Below are positions 8,868 to 17,503 of a stretch of 64,000 nucleotides of DNA, one piece after another. Position 1 is the first letter of the stretch. Each line of letters starts with the position of its first letter. The notes beneath the pieces were generated by a model, which was not told where the DNA came from, searched no databases, and was given only the letters and a program-made list of their open reading frames with translations. This DNA is from JAGWBG01 sp034421095. Its GTDB lineage: Bacteria > Chloroflexota > Dehalococcoidia > Lucifugimonadales > JAGWBF01. Where the stretch lies: the NCBI GenBank assembly GCA_034421095.1, contig DAOUKR010000019.1, positions 1-64,000 of the forward strand, given 5' to 3'. The position numbers were made by a program, and so were the translations under genes.

Positions 8868-9377
8868 ATGGACAATAGCACCAGTAATGATACCCCTCCA
8901 ACCGGCCTCACCCATCTTGACGAGCAGGGGCAGGCCCGTATGGTGGACGTGGGCTGGAAGCCGGATACGGAGCGAGAGGCCGTTGCCCGCGGCTTTGTTT
9001 CCATGCAGGAAGAGACCCTGCGCCTGATAAAAGAGGGCCTGGTGAAGAAGGGCGACGTGTTCACCATCGCCAGGCTGGCCGGGATTATGGGGGCGAAACA
9101 AACCTCCCAACTCATTCCCCTGTGCCATCCCATACCCCTCGATCAGGTGGTTGTGGACCTCCAGGCGGATGATGATAAATGCGGCGTCCAAATCACCGCT
9201 ACTGCCAAGACGGAGGCCAAGACCGGCGTGGAGATGGAGGCCCTTACCGCCGTGTCGGTGGCCGCCTTGACCATTTACGACATGTGCAAGTCGGTGGATA
9301 GGGGTATGCGCATCCAGGATATACGGCTGGCTAGGAAGCGGGGCGGCAAGAGCGGCGAGATAGTCCTGGAGGGGTAG
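8868..9377 (+). CDS. moaC: Cyclic pyranopterin monophosphate synthase MoaC
   Basis: About 169 aa. Second step of molybdenum cofactor synthesis, acting on the MoaA product. Diagnostic segments are LTHLDEQGQARMVDVG, the GDVFTIARLAGIMGAKQTSQLIPLCHPIPLD block, and KTGVEMEALTAVSVAALTIYDMCKS with the catalytic lysine region near the end. ATG 8868 is preferred over GTG 8862 because AAGAGGTGG immediately precedes it. It follows rnhA by 14 nt. Other moa/moe genes are not in the window. Confidence 0.96.
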   Translation: MDNSTSNDTPPTGLTHLDEQGQARMVDVGWKPDTEREAVARGFVSMQEETLRLIKEGLVKKGDVFTIARLAGIMGAKQTSQLIPLCHPIPLDQVVVDLQADDDKCGVQITATAKTEAKTGVEMEALTAVSVAALTIYDMCKSVDRGMRIQDIRLARKRGGKSGEIVLEG

Positions 9378-9379
9378 GC

Positions 9380-10108
9380 TTGGAGGTCGTACCCGGCATA
9401 CACAAAATAGACGGGACATGGGGCGGCAATGTCTACCTTCTGGTGGACGATGACGGCTTGGATCTGGTGGATGCTGCCCTTCCCTTCAACACGGGAAAGA
9501 TACTGCGCTATATAAATCGGCTTGGCAGGGACCCGTCCGAGCTTCGTTATCTGATACTCACCCACGCTCACCCCGACCACACGGGGACGATTCCTAACCT
9601 TAGCAGCCGTGCAAGCCTGAAGGTACTCGTTCATCCTCAAGACACGAAAGTACGGCCCGATGGCCGTCGCTGGTTGTACTTTCCGGGCCGCTATCTGGTA
9701 GCGGCCTACTGGGACTTGCCTTTCTTCCGCAGGATTTACGCCCAGGAGATGGTCGAGGAGGGCCACAGGCTTCCCATTATGGGAGGTCTGAGGGTGCTGC
9801 ATACTCCAGGCCACACTCCCGGAAGCATCGTGCTTCACCTGGAGGAGCGCGGGGTCCTGTTCACCGGCGATATACTCCTGAGCGACGGCAAACGATTCAC
9901 CAGGCCCATTCCATTTCCGGGCACTAACTTCAAGGAATACCGGCGCTCAGTTGAACGCCTGGCCCGGATGGAGTTCGACGTGGCTTGCGTGGGACACGGC
10001 AGGCCACTGATGAGAGATGCTACAAGCAAAGTACATGAGATGCTGGAGAACTACTTCTGGGCATCGCCCTGGTGGACCCTCATGCGCAGGCTATCGCCCT
10101 TCCACTAG
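9380..10108 (+). CDS. MBL-fold metallo-hydrolase
   Basis: 242 aa with the metallo-beta-lactamase fold. The zinc ligands are in THAHPDHTGT (about 54-63), the HTPGHTPGS segment with a further His, and FTGDILL with the bridging Asp. A late GHGRPL His completes the set. This is the glyoxalase-II-like branch, with unknown substrate. Start is TTG at 9380, two nt after the moaC stop, with GGAGGGG upstream, so translation is probably coupled to moaC. It ends convergent with the minus-strand methyltransferase. Confidence 0.85.
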   Translation: MEVVPGIHKIDGTWGGNVYLLVDDDGLDLVDAALPFNTGKILRYINRLGRDPSELRYLILTHAHPDHTGTIPNLSSRASLKVLVHPQDTKVRPDGRRWLYFPGRYLVAAYWDLPFFRRIYAQEMVEEGHRLPIMGGLRVLHTPGHTPGSIVLHLEERGVLFTGDILLSDGKRFTRPIPFPGTNFKEYRRSVERLARMEFDVACVGHGRPLMRDATSKVHEMLENYFWASPWWTLMRRLSPFH

Positions 10109-10146
10109 CCTGCGCATTCGGAAATATCGCCCACAGTGGAACGCGG

Positions 10147-10908
10147 TCAGTCTTTCCTCGCGAGGATAGCCAATCGGCTGTCGAAGGTGTAAGGCTCTTC
10201 AGACATATTCCCATAGGTGGCCTCTGCCTTGAGACCGGCGCTATCAAGCATCCGAGCAAGCTCGGTGAGTGTATAAACTCTCAAGCTGCTATGTGCCTCG
10301 CTCAGATGTCCATCGGGGTAGAAGGCAATTTGGCGAGCGTTATTCCGTCCGGTCATAGGGTCGAAGGTCCGCTCCTCCAGGACCCGCACATCTGCCGGAG
10401 TCTCGTACCAGTCCCGGCTGCGGAAGATACGCATCAGGTAATCCCGGCACAAAAGCTCCATCAGGAAGAGCCCTCCCGGCTTCAGTGCTCTACCGACTCC
10501 GTTAAGCACCTTCTGGTCCTCTTCATCGCTCTCCAGATAGCCGAAGGAGGTGAAGATATTTATTATTGCATCAAACTCATCGATATAAGGGATGTCTCGC
10601 ATATCCCTGCACTCCAGGCGCACTTGCAGGTTCCGCTCTTGTGCAGCACGGTGGGCCATTTCCAGGTACAAAGGGTCCAGGTCCAATCCCGTCATCCAAT
10701 AGCCACGACTGGCAAGCTCGACCAGGTGGCGGCCATGTCCACAGCAGAGGTCCAGTATTTTGCCATCCGAAGGCAGCCCTAGAACCCTTTCAATAAAGTC
10801 TACCTGAAGAAGGGTCTGTTCAGGAGTAAGGATATGGCTGTAGCTATCAAGATACCGCTGCCCGAAAAAATTCTGATACCACGGCCCTTCATTCATATCT
10901 ATAGGCAT
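10147..10908 (-). CDS. Class I SAM-dependent methyltransferase
   Basis: 253 aa from ATG 10908, two nt after the leuD stop; the frame is open further upstream but that would overlap leuD. The SAM-binding motif is ILDLCCGHGRHLVELASRG, followed by GLDLDPLYLEMA, CRDMRDIPY and FDAIINIFTSFGYLE, the pattern of methyltransferase-domain 25/11 enzymes. It is the last gene of the ilv-leu transcription unit by spacing and strand. Substrate unknown, with no evident role in leucine synthesis. Confidence 0.85.
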   Translation of the reverse strand: MPIDMNEGPWYQNFFGQRYLDSYSHILTPEQTLLQVDFIERVLGLPSDGKILDLCCGHGRHLVELASRGYWMTGLDLDPLYLEMAHRAAQERNLQVRLECRDMRDIPYIDEFDAIINIFTSFGYLESDEEDQKVLNGVGRALKPGGLFLMELLCRDYLMRIFRSRDWYETPADVRVLEERTFDPMTGRNNARQIAFYPDGHLSEAHSSLRVYTLTELARMLDSAGLKAEATYGNMSEEPYTFDSRLAILARKD

Positions 10909-10910
10909 GT

Positions 10911-11519
10911 CTACAAGCCGTGCCGGGCCTCGTAAGCAGCAATTTTGTCCTCGTGCTGCAAGGTCAAGCCGATGTCGTCCAGGCCGTTCATCAGGCAATA
11001 GCGACGAAACTCGTGGGTGGCCGGGTCGTTGTGCACTTTGAAGGGGATATCAAGACCCTCTTCGTCTGCCAATCGACAAGTTTCCAGGTCAACGGTCATC
11101 TCGTACCCGGGTGTTCCTTTCGCTTTAGCCATAACCTGGGCGACCTGCTCTTCATCAAGGAGGACGGGAACGATGCCATTGTCAAAGCAGTTCTTCTGGA
11201 ATATGTCGGCGAAGCTAGGGGCAATAATGGCCCGGAAGCCGTAATCTAGCAAAGCCCAGGGTGCATGTTCCCGAGATGAGCCGCAGCCGAAGTTGCGGCC
11301 GGCCACCAGAATACGGGCGTTCTGATAGCCGGGGACGTTGAGAACGAAGTCGGAGTTCGGGCTTCCATCCTCGTTGAAACGCCAGGGGGTAAAGAGAACG
11401 GAGCCAAATCCCGTGCGCTCAATGCTTTTCAGGTACACAGCTGGAATAATCTGGTCTGTGTCCACGTTGGCCCTCTCCAGAGGGGCGACTATGGCGTTCA
11501 ATTTCACAAAAGGTTCCAC
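10911..11519 (-). CDS. leuD: 3-isopropylmalate dehydratase small subunit
   Basis: 202 aa, the swivel domain partner of LeuC that isomerises 2- to 3-isopropylmalate. Visible signatures are NVDTDQIIPAVYLK near the N-terminus, ARILVAGRNFGCGSSREHAPWAL, IIAPSFADIFQKNCFDNGIVPV. Length is typical of bacterial two-subunit LeuD. It is separated from leuC, its obligatory partner, by a 0.95-kb nuclease-like gene on the same strand, which is unusual because leuC and leuD are normally adjacent. Confidence 0.96.
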   Translation of the reverse strand: MEPFVKLNAIVAPLERANVDTDQIIPAVYLKSIERTGFGSVLFTPWRFNEDGSPNSDFVLNVPGYQNARILVAGRNFGCGSSREHAPWALLDYGFRAIIAPSFADIFQKNCFDNGIVPVLLDEEQVAQVMAKAKGTPGYEMTVDLETCRLADEEGLDIPFKVHNDPATHEFRRYCLMNGLDDIGLTLQHEDKIAAYEARHGL

Positions 11520-11537
11520 GGTTCTCCTCTCAATTTA

Positions 11538-12488
11538 TCAAATGTCTTGCCAGATGCTTTGGATGTTCATCTCAAAGCCCGGTAATACCGCCTCACCCGA
11601 CACGGTCGCCGGGTTTTGCAGGACCTCGACAGCTGTACCCGGCCTGTAGACGTGGACACGCTTCTGGAATGGGTCAACGAGCCATCCAAGCCGAGCACCG
11701 TTTTCCATATATTCTTCCATCTTTTTCTGAAGGCTGACCAGCGTATCCGACTGGGAACGAAGTTCCAGAACAAAGTCGGGACAGAAGTGAGCAAAGGTCT
11801 TCCGCTCATCTTCCGTTAATGCCTGCCAGCGCTCCTGCCGCATCCATGAAGCGTCGGGAGCGCGCACGGCCCCGTTGGGCAGCCTGAAGCCCGCCGATGG
11901 TCCGAAGGTAATGCCCGTTCCGTCTTGACGCGCCCAGAGGGTCAATTGAAAGTATAGTTCTCCCTCTTGCCATCCGGTCAGAGAAACCGCTGGAGGCATA
12001 ACTACCAACTCCCCCTTTGCTGTAAGCTCGAGCCGCAAGTCACCGTTGTCGGATGAAATCCTGATGAGTTGCTCATCCGTTATTCCAATGGCCTGCAGGT
12101 CCAATATCAGGGGATTCGGCAGATAAACACCTCCCTGTTCCGGGGTCAGCGCGATGTCCCTCGGAGCGACCTTATCCGACCAGAACTCATAAAAACTTTT
12201 GAGACGGTCCGCCACGTGTTTTTTCTTTAACGTCAAAATCTCATCGGTGCTCTGGTCAGGTGAGAACTTCATTCGGCTTGTTGCCGAGTTGCAGAAATTG
12301 CACGCAGTAACAAGGTTGTCAGGGGAATTCGCGCCGCCTGAACTGGTGGGTCTCAGATGGTCAACGCTCAATTGTCGCCATTGGTGGAACCCGTTCCCAT
12401 CGAATCCGCAATAGACGCAGACGAAACCATCCCGCTTGAAGACCGGGTGTCCATAGTCTCCGAGGGCAGTGTCAGATAGAGTGCTCAT
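11538..12488 (-). CDS. HNH nuclease - Uma2 (PD-(D/E)XK-like) fusion protein
   Basis: 316 aa combining two nuclease-type domains. Residues about 12-75 form an HNH module with zinc-finger cysteines: FVCVYCGFD, LSVDHLRPTSSGGANSPDNL, and ACNFCNSATS. From about 125 the chain becomes a Uma2/DUF820 domain: LVVMPPAVSLTGWQ, GFRLPNGAVRAPDASWM with the PD aspartate, CPDFVLELRSQSD with the catalytic Glu, then KKMEEYMENGARLGWLVDP. Start ATG 12488 is 33 nt after leuC and the stop is 18 nt before leuD, so it sits cleanly inside the leuCD operon. Function is unknown; both domains look intact. A late insertion that kept operon transcription is inferred. Confidence 0.8.
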   Translation of the reverse strand: MSTLSDTALGDYGHPVFKRDGFVCVYCGFDGNGFHQWRQLSVDHLRPTSSGGANSPDNLVTACNFCNSATSRMKFSPDQSTDEILTLKKKHVADRLKSFYEFWSDKVAPRDIALTPEQGGVYLPNPLILDLQAIGITDEQLIRISSDNGDLRLELTAKGELVVMPPAVSLTGWQEGELYFQLTLWARQDGTGITFGPSAGFRLPNGAVRAPDASWMRQERWQALTEDERKTFAHFCPDFVLELRSQSDTLVSLQKKMEEYMENGARLGWLVDPFQKRVHVYRPGTAVEVLQNPATVSGEAVLPGFEMNIQSIWQDI

Positions 12489-12521
12489 ATTCCGACCCTC
12501 AATCTCGGTTTGCCTGGAATT

Positions 12522-13922
12522 CTACCACTCCCGCGTATCCACGAAATGGCCGGCGATAGCCGCCGCCGCCGCCATTTCCGGGCTTACCAGGTGGGTCCGT
12601 CCACCCTTGCCTTGACGATTCTCGAAGTTTCGGTTCGAGGTCGAAGCACACCTCTGGCCCGGCTCAAGAATGTCTGGATTCATCCCCAGACACATGGAGC
12701 AGCCGGCCTCGCGCCAATCAAGCCCGGCGTCCTTGAAGATTGCATCCAATCCCTCGGACTCGGCCTGCCTCTTGATAGCGTTTGACCCCGGCACGACCAT
12801 TGCATAGACGTCCGGGTGCACCTTGCGGCCTCTGACAATCCTGGCGGCGCTTCGCAGGTCCTCGATACGGGAGTTAGTGCAGGAGCCCAGAAATACCCTG
12901 TCAATCTTGATGTCCTGGATTGGCGTGTTGGGTTCCAGGCCCATGTATGCCAATGCCCGCTCCCCGCTCTCCCTCTCGCTGGGCATGGTGAAGGAGGACG
13001 GGTCCGGTACTCGCCCCGTTATTGGGGCCACCATCCCCGGGTTGGTTCCCCAGGTCACGTACGGCTCCAGGGATGCGGCGTCAATTTCCACCACCTTATC
13101 GTAGCTTGCTCCAGGGTCGGTGGGGAGAGTCCGCCACCGTTCCACGGCTGCATCGAATTCTTCACCCTGAGGTACTTGGGGACGGTTCCGCATATAATCA
13201 AAGGTGATGTCATCGGGGGCGATCATGCCCGCTCTGGCACCGCCTTCTATGGTCATGTTGCATACCGTCATTCGTCCTTCCATGGAGAGTGAACGTATAG
13301 CCTCCCCGGTATATTCAATTACGTGGCCTCTTCCACCGTCAACGCCAATCTGACCTATAATACCCAGTATCAGGTCCTTGGCCGTGACGCCCTGGGGCAG
13401 AGGGCCGTTGACACGCACCTCCAGGGTGTCGGGCTTGGTCTGAGTGATGCATTGGGTAGCCAGGACCTGCTCGACCTGAGTTGTACCTATGCCCATCGCA
13501 AGAGCGCCGAAGGCCCCGTGAGTGGAGGTATGGCTATCTCCACAGACAATTGTCTTACCGGGTTGGGTATAGCCCTGCTCCGGGCCTATGACGTGGACTA
13601 TGCCCTGACGCGGGCTGTACATGTCATACAAGACGACTCCAAACTCGGGAGCATTTCGGGAGAGGGCCTCCAGCTGCTTACGGGACATTTCGTCCGTAAT
13701 CGGGAGGGAACGGTCCCACGTGGGGGTGTTGTGGTCGGCCGTTGCAACGGTAAGATCCGGTCGCCTTACCTTGCGGCCTGCCAGCCGAAGCCCCTCAAAG
13801 GCTTGAGGCGAGGTAACCTCATGGACCAGGTGGAGGTCAATGTACAAGAGGGTGGACTGTCCAGGCTCCTCATGCACCACGTGGGCATCCCAGATTTTTT
13901 CGAACATCGTCTTGGGCGGCAT
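12522..13922 (-). CDS. leuC: 3-isopropylmalate dehydratase large subunit
   Basis: About 466 aa, the aconitase-family catalytic subunit of isopropylmalate isomerase. The 4Fe-4S ligands are visible as the FLGSCTNSR cysteine and the CSMCLGMNPD pair, with CGDSHTSTHGAFGALAMGIGT earlier. ATG 13922 (MPPKTMFEK) is chosen because AGAGGTGA lies 4 nt upstream; an ATG at 13943 in the same frame lacks a site. Follows leuA after a 134-bp gap holding a hairpin. Confidence 0.97.
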   Translation of the reverse strand: MPPKTMFEKIWDAHVVHEEPGQSTLLYIDLHLVHEVTSPQAFEGLRLAGRKVRRPDLTVATADHNTPTWDRSLPITDEMSRKQLEALSRNAPEFGVVLYDMYSPRQGIVHVIGPEQGYTQPGKTIVCGDSHTSTHGAFGALAMGIGTTQVEQVLATQCITQTKPDTLEVRVNGPLPQGVTAKDLILGIIGQIGVDGGRGHVIEYTGEAIRSLSMEGRMTVCNMTIEGGARAGMIAPDDITFDYMRNRPQVPQGEEFDAAVERWRTLPTDPGASYDKVVEIDAASLEPYVTWGTNPGMVAPITGRVPDPSSFTMPSERESGERALAYMGLEPNTPIQDIKIDRVFLGSCTNSRIEDLRSAARIVRGRKVHPDVYAMVVPGSNAIKRQAESEGLDAIFKDAGLDWREAGCSMCLGMNPDILEPGQRCASTSNRNFENRQGKGGRTHLVSPEMAAAAAIAGHFVDTREW

Positions 13923-14016
13923 AAAATCACCTCTTTCATTCATGAGATATAAGGGGAGTCGGTAAGCAGGCCAATCCGTCTGTCAAGGCCATCCTCATGC
14001 AGGCGGCCACGATTGA

Positions 14017-14050
14017 ACAAGGGCAGGGACCCGCAGGCCCCTGCCCTTGT
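14017..14050 (-). terminator. Hairpin between leuA and leuC
   Basis: Perfect 12-bp arms (ACAAGGGCAGGG at 14017-14028, its complement at 14039-14050) with a 10-nt loop, lying 6 nt after the leuA stop in the direction of transcription. Only TT follows the stem on the minus strand, so a partial terminator or an mRNA-stabilising element is as likely as a full stop. Confidence 0.5.
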
Positions 14051-14056
14051 TTGTTG

Positions 14057-15619
14057 CTAGTCCGGTGTGGTAAGGGGCGCAGGTACAACGTTCGCCAGGC
14101 CCTCCTGGGCAATGAGCCTATTGACGGCACTCAGGTACGCCTTGGCGCTTGCTACGATTACGTCGGTATCTGCGCCACGGCCCATGAATATCTTCCCGTC
14201 TTGCTCCACACGGATAACCACCTCGCCGATGGAGTCCTGACCTTCGGTGACGGACTGGACGTTGAAGTCCACCAACTCGGCGGGGACCCCCGTTGCGCGC
14301 TGGACGGCCTTGCATATAGCATCCACAGGTCCGTTGCCCGTGGCAGCATCGCTGTAGACCTGTTCGTCAGGCCCAATAACCCGGACCGTGGCGGTTGCTA
14401 TGTCGTGGTCTCCGCCGGAGAACTGCACGTGGTCAAGGATATAGGTGATTGTCTCGGAAGCAACCCGTTTCCCCTCTGCCATGAGGGCTTCCAGGTCCCG
14501 GTCGGTGACCTCCTGCTTCTTGTCTGCCAGCACCTTGAATTCCTCAAATACCTGGTCCATGTCTTCTCGGGAGAGAGTGTACCCCAGTGCCTCAAGGCGC
14601 GACCGGAGTCCGGCCCGGCCACTGAGCTTACCCAGCACCAATGTAGTCCCGGGCCAGCCGATAGAAACCGGGTCCATCAGCTCATAGGTGGTACGCTCTT
14701 TGAGTACTCCGTCCTGGTGTATTCCCGAAGCATGGCGGAAGGCGTTCTCCCCCACTATGGACTTGTTGGGTTGGATGGACATTCCGGTTATGCGGCTTAC
14801 GAGGCGGCTGGTGGGGTATATCTGGGTAGTGTCTATGTTAGTCGCCACGTTGAGATGGTCCTTGCGAGTCTCTATCGCCATGATAATCTCTTCCAGAGAA
14901 GCGTTCCCTGCACGCTCCCCAATGCCGTTGATGCAGCCCTCTACCTGGCGTGCCCCCGCTTCAATTGCGGCGATGCTATTGGAGACGGACAGGCCCAGGT
15001 CGTTGTGGCAATGAACGCTGAGGGTTGCCTTGTCAATGTTGGAGACGTTAGCCTGAATGTCCTTCAGGAGTTGGGCGAACTGTGAAGGAATGGCGTAACC
15101 CACGGTGTCGGCTATATTCACCGTAGTGGCTCCGGCGTCTATTACTGCTTTCAGCATTTGATAAAGGTACTCTGGGGTGGTCCTGGTGGCGTCCATGGGA
15201 GAGAATTCTACGTTGTCACAGTATTTCTTCGCCCTTGCCACCATGGACACGGCCATATCCATCACTTCTTCGCGGTTCTTGCGAAGCTGGTGCATAATGT
15301 GAATATCGGAACTGGATAGGAAGACGTGGATCCGTGGGTTCTCCCCTTCTTTCAGGGCCTCCCAGGCCTGGTCCACGTCAACGGGGTGTGCCCGGGCCAG
15401 AGAAGCTATGACTGGCCCCTTGACCTCTCTGGCAATGGTTTTCACGGCCTCGAAGTCGCCGCGAGAACTGGCGGCGAATCCCGCTTCGATAACATCTACC
15501 CGCAGGCGGGCCAACTGCCTGGCGATCTCCAGCTTTTCGTCCCCGGTCAGGCCGATGCCTGCCGACTGCTCCCCGTCTCTCAGGGTTGTGTCGAATATAG
15601 TTATCTGGTCTCCAGCCAT
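14057..15619 (-). CDS. leuA: 2-isopropylmalate synthase
   Basis: 520 aa. Condenses acetyl-CoA with 2-oxoisovalerate, the committed step to leucine. The DRE-TIM barrel opens with TIFDTTLRDGEQSAG, has the SVHCHNDLGLSVSNS metal-binding histidines, the GNASLEEIIMAI segment and the C-terminal LeuA dimer/allosteric domain (about 390-510) that senses leucine. ATG 15619 (MAGDQITIF) has AAGGGAGA about 10 nt upstream; a 13-residue longer version at 15658 is not conserved. Distinct from citramalate synthase by segment pattern, though only a search would exclude that. Confidence 0.96.
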   Translation of the reverse strand: MAGDQITIFDTTLRDGEQSAGIGLTGDEKLEIARQLARLRVDVIEAGFAASSRGDFEAVKTIAREVKGPVIASLARAHPVDVDQAWEALKEGENPRIHVFLSSSDIHIMHQLRKNREEVMDMAVSMVARAKKYCDNVEFSPMDATRTTPEYLYQMLKAVIDAGATTVNIADTVGYAIPSQFAQLLKDIQANVSNIDKATLSVHCHNDLGLSVSNSIAAIEAGARQVEGCINGIGERAGNASLEEIIMAIETRKDHLNVATNIDTTQIYPTSRLVSRITGMSIQPNKSIVGENAFRHASGIHQDGVLKERTTYELMDPVSIGWPGTTLVLGKLSGRAGLRSRLEALGYTLSREDMDQVFEEFKVLADKKQEVTDRDLEALMAEGKRVASETITYILDHVQFSGGDHDIATATVRVIGPDEQVYSDAATGNGPVDAICKAVQRATGVPAELVDFNVQSVTEGQDSIGEVVIRVEQDGKIFMGRGADTDVIVASAKAYLSAVNRLIAQEGLANVVPAPLTTPD

Positions 15620-15852
15620 TGTATGTGTCTCCCTTCTGATGTAAGTATTCGGTTTCAATTGTCTTGGAGGGTGTTTGTGAAGGCGTTCTTAGAAATACCC
15701 TCTTAACCCAGAATGTGTTGGGACAGTTCAGAAGGGGACCGCAGGTCAGCGTAGTCCGTCGTCCCAAGCCCTGCCAGGACCCGGGGGCGGCGGCGAACTA
15801 CGCTCACCTTTACCTCCTCGCTCACGTCTTTGCCTCCTTGCGGTAAGCTCAG

Positions 15853-16851
15853 CTACTCTACCGGGTTCATCCAGGGCATCATGCGCCGGAGCTCTTTGCC
15901 AATGTCTTCAATCTGGTGCTCGTTGGCCTCCTCGCGCATCTGGAGGAAGCGTTTGCGGCCCTCATCGTTCTCTGCCATCCATTCCCGTGCGAAGGTGCCG
16001 TCCTGGATGTCTCGCAGAGTGCGCCGCATATTCTCCCTGACGTGTTCATCTATGACGCTGGGGCCACGGCTGTAATCACCGTATTCGGCTGTATCACTTA
16101 CCGAGTAGCGCATGTACTTGAATCCACCCTGGAAGATGAGGTCAACTATCAGCTTCATCTCGTGCAGACACTCAAAATACGCCAACTCCGGCGGATAGCC
16201 AGCCTCTACCAGAGTCTCAAAGGCCATTCTGATTAGAGAGGTAACGCCGCCGCAGAGGACGTTCTGTTCTCCAAAAAGGTCTGTCTCCGTCTCATCCTTG
16301 AAAGTGGTCTCCAGTACGCCTGCGTTAGTGCATCCGATGCCCTTGGCATAAGCCAGGGTTATCCCCTTGGCGCCTCCCGTGGTGTCCTGCTGGATTGCCA
16401 TCAGGGCCGGGACTCCAATGCCATCCATGAACATCTCGCGCATCCTGTGGCCGGGCGCTTTGGGCGCTACCATCGAGACGTTCACGTTGGCGGGGGGCAC
16501 GACAGCCTTGTAATGAATGCTGAACCCGTGGGCGAACATCAGGGTAGTGTCGGGTTTCAGGTTGGGTTGGATGGACTCTCTGTACACCGTTGGCTGGACG
16601 TGGTCGGGAATCAGGACCATCACCACATCGGATTCCCGGGTAACTTCGTCCACGTCGGCCACTTCCAGGCCTGCCTGCCTGGCGTTCTCCCGGCTCCGGC
16701 TGGTTGCATGAAGGCCCACCATAACTTTTTGGCCGTTGTCTTTCAGGTTCAGGGCATGACAGTGGCCCTGGCTTCCATAGCCGATTATTCCGATGGTCTT
16801 GCCCTGAAGTATGTCCAGGTCTGCGTCCTGGTCGTAGTAAACGTTAGGCAT
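15853..16851 (-). CDS. ilvC: Ketol-acid reductoisomerase
   Basis: 332 aa, class I KARI of valine/isoleucine synthesis. Reads GKTIGIIGYGSQGHCHALNLKD (NADPH-binding Rossmann motif, about 15-36), then FAHGFSIHY, the VAPKAPGHRMREMF loop and the C-terminal knotted domain with the ETDLFGEQNVLCGG metal-binding motif and Glu residues of FETLVEAGYPPELAYFECLHE. Length is standard. It sits between ilvN and leuA in the branched-chain operon, with a 97-nt gap to ilvN and 233 nt to leuA. Confidence 0.97.
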   Translation of the reverse strand: MPNVYYDQDADLDILQGKTIGIIGYGSQGHCHALNLKDNGQKVMVGLHATSRSRENARQAGLEVADVDEVTRESDVVMVLIPDHVQPTVYRESIQPNLKPDTTLMFAHGFSIHYKAVVPPANVNVSMVAPKAPGHRMREMFMDGIGVPALMAIQQDTTGGAKGITLAYAKGIGCTNAGVLETTFKDETETDLFGEQNVLCGGVTSLIRMAFETLVEAGYPPELAYFECLHEMKLIVDLIFQGGFKYMRYSVSDTAEYGDYSRGPSVIDEHVRENMRRTLRDIQDGTFAREWMAENDEGRKRFLQMREEANEHQIEDIGKELRRMMPWMNPVE

Positions 16852-16948
16852 GGTGCTGGTAACTCCTTAGTTCAGTTTTTGGCTACCCTGCGCTCCCGGT
16901 CTCGGCCCACTGGCGCGACATGGGACTGACCTGTAAGCGTAGTAGCTG

Positions 16949-17503
16949 TTAGCTACGGTCACCGCCACTTGCACCGTTGGTCTGGACCGTGGCCCTCTCC
17001 CCCCTGCCCTCCGGCGTGCCACGAGACATGGCTATCCGTCCGGTACGCATCAACTCCCTTACTCCAAATGGGCGAAGGAGGTTGTAAAGGGCATTTATCT
17101 TATCCTCCTCCCCGGTGGCCTCGATAATGAGTGACTGGGGGCCTACATCCACTATGTTGGCCCGGAATATGGTCACCAACTGCATGATTTCGCTGCGAGT
17201 TGTGGCGGAGGAGTGGACTTTTATCAGCGCCAGTTCCCGTACCACGATGTCGTCTTCGTTTAGCTCGGATACCCTTATAACTTCAATGAGCTTGTTGAGC
17301 TGCTTGGTGACTTGCTCGACGGTGTCCTCATCTCCCTCCACAACGAAAGTCATACGGGAGAGATGGGGTTGCTCACTTTTCCCTACAGCCAGGCTGGATA
17401 TGTTAAACCCTCTCCTGCGGAAGAGACTCGACACCCGGTTAAGGACGCCTGGGCGGTCCTCCACCAGCGCGACGATGGTATGGCGGGGTGTCATCGTTAC
17501 CAC
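16949..17503 (-). CDS. ilvN: Acetolactate synthase small (regulatory) subunit
   Basis: 184 aa with an N-terminal ACT domain (HTIVALVEDRPGVLNRVSSLFRRRGFNISSLAVG) and the ALS_ss C-terminal domain (ALIKVHSS ... IVDVGPQSLIIEATG). It confers feedback control on IlvB, usually by valine. The GTG start overlaps the ilvB stop by one base (TAGTG), showing translational coupling; an in-frame ATG lies nine bases on. The last ~20 residues are a polar, non-conserved tail. Confidence 0.95.
   Translation of the reverse strand: MVTMTPRHTIVALVEDRPGVLNRVSSLFRRRGFNISSLAVGKSEQPHLSRMTFVVEGDEDTVEQVTKQLNKLIEVIRVSELNEDDIVVRELALIKVHSSATTRSEIMQLVTIFRANIVDVGPQSLIIEATGEEDKINALYNLLRPFGVRELMRTGRIAMSRGTPEGRGERATVQTNGASGGDRS

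Noticed and set aside
13997..15085. 362-codon plus-strand frame opposite leuA
   Set aside because: Antisense shadow of leuA; no ribosome site and no conserved motifs.
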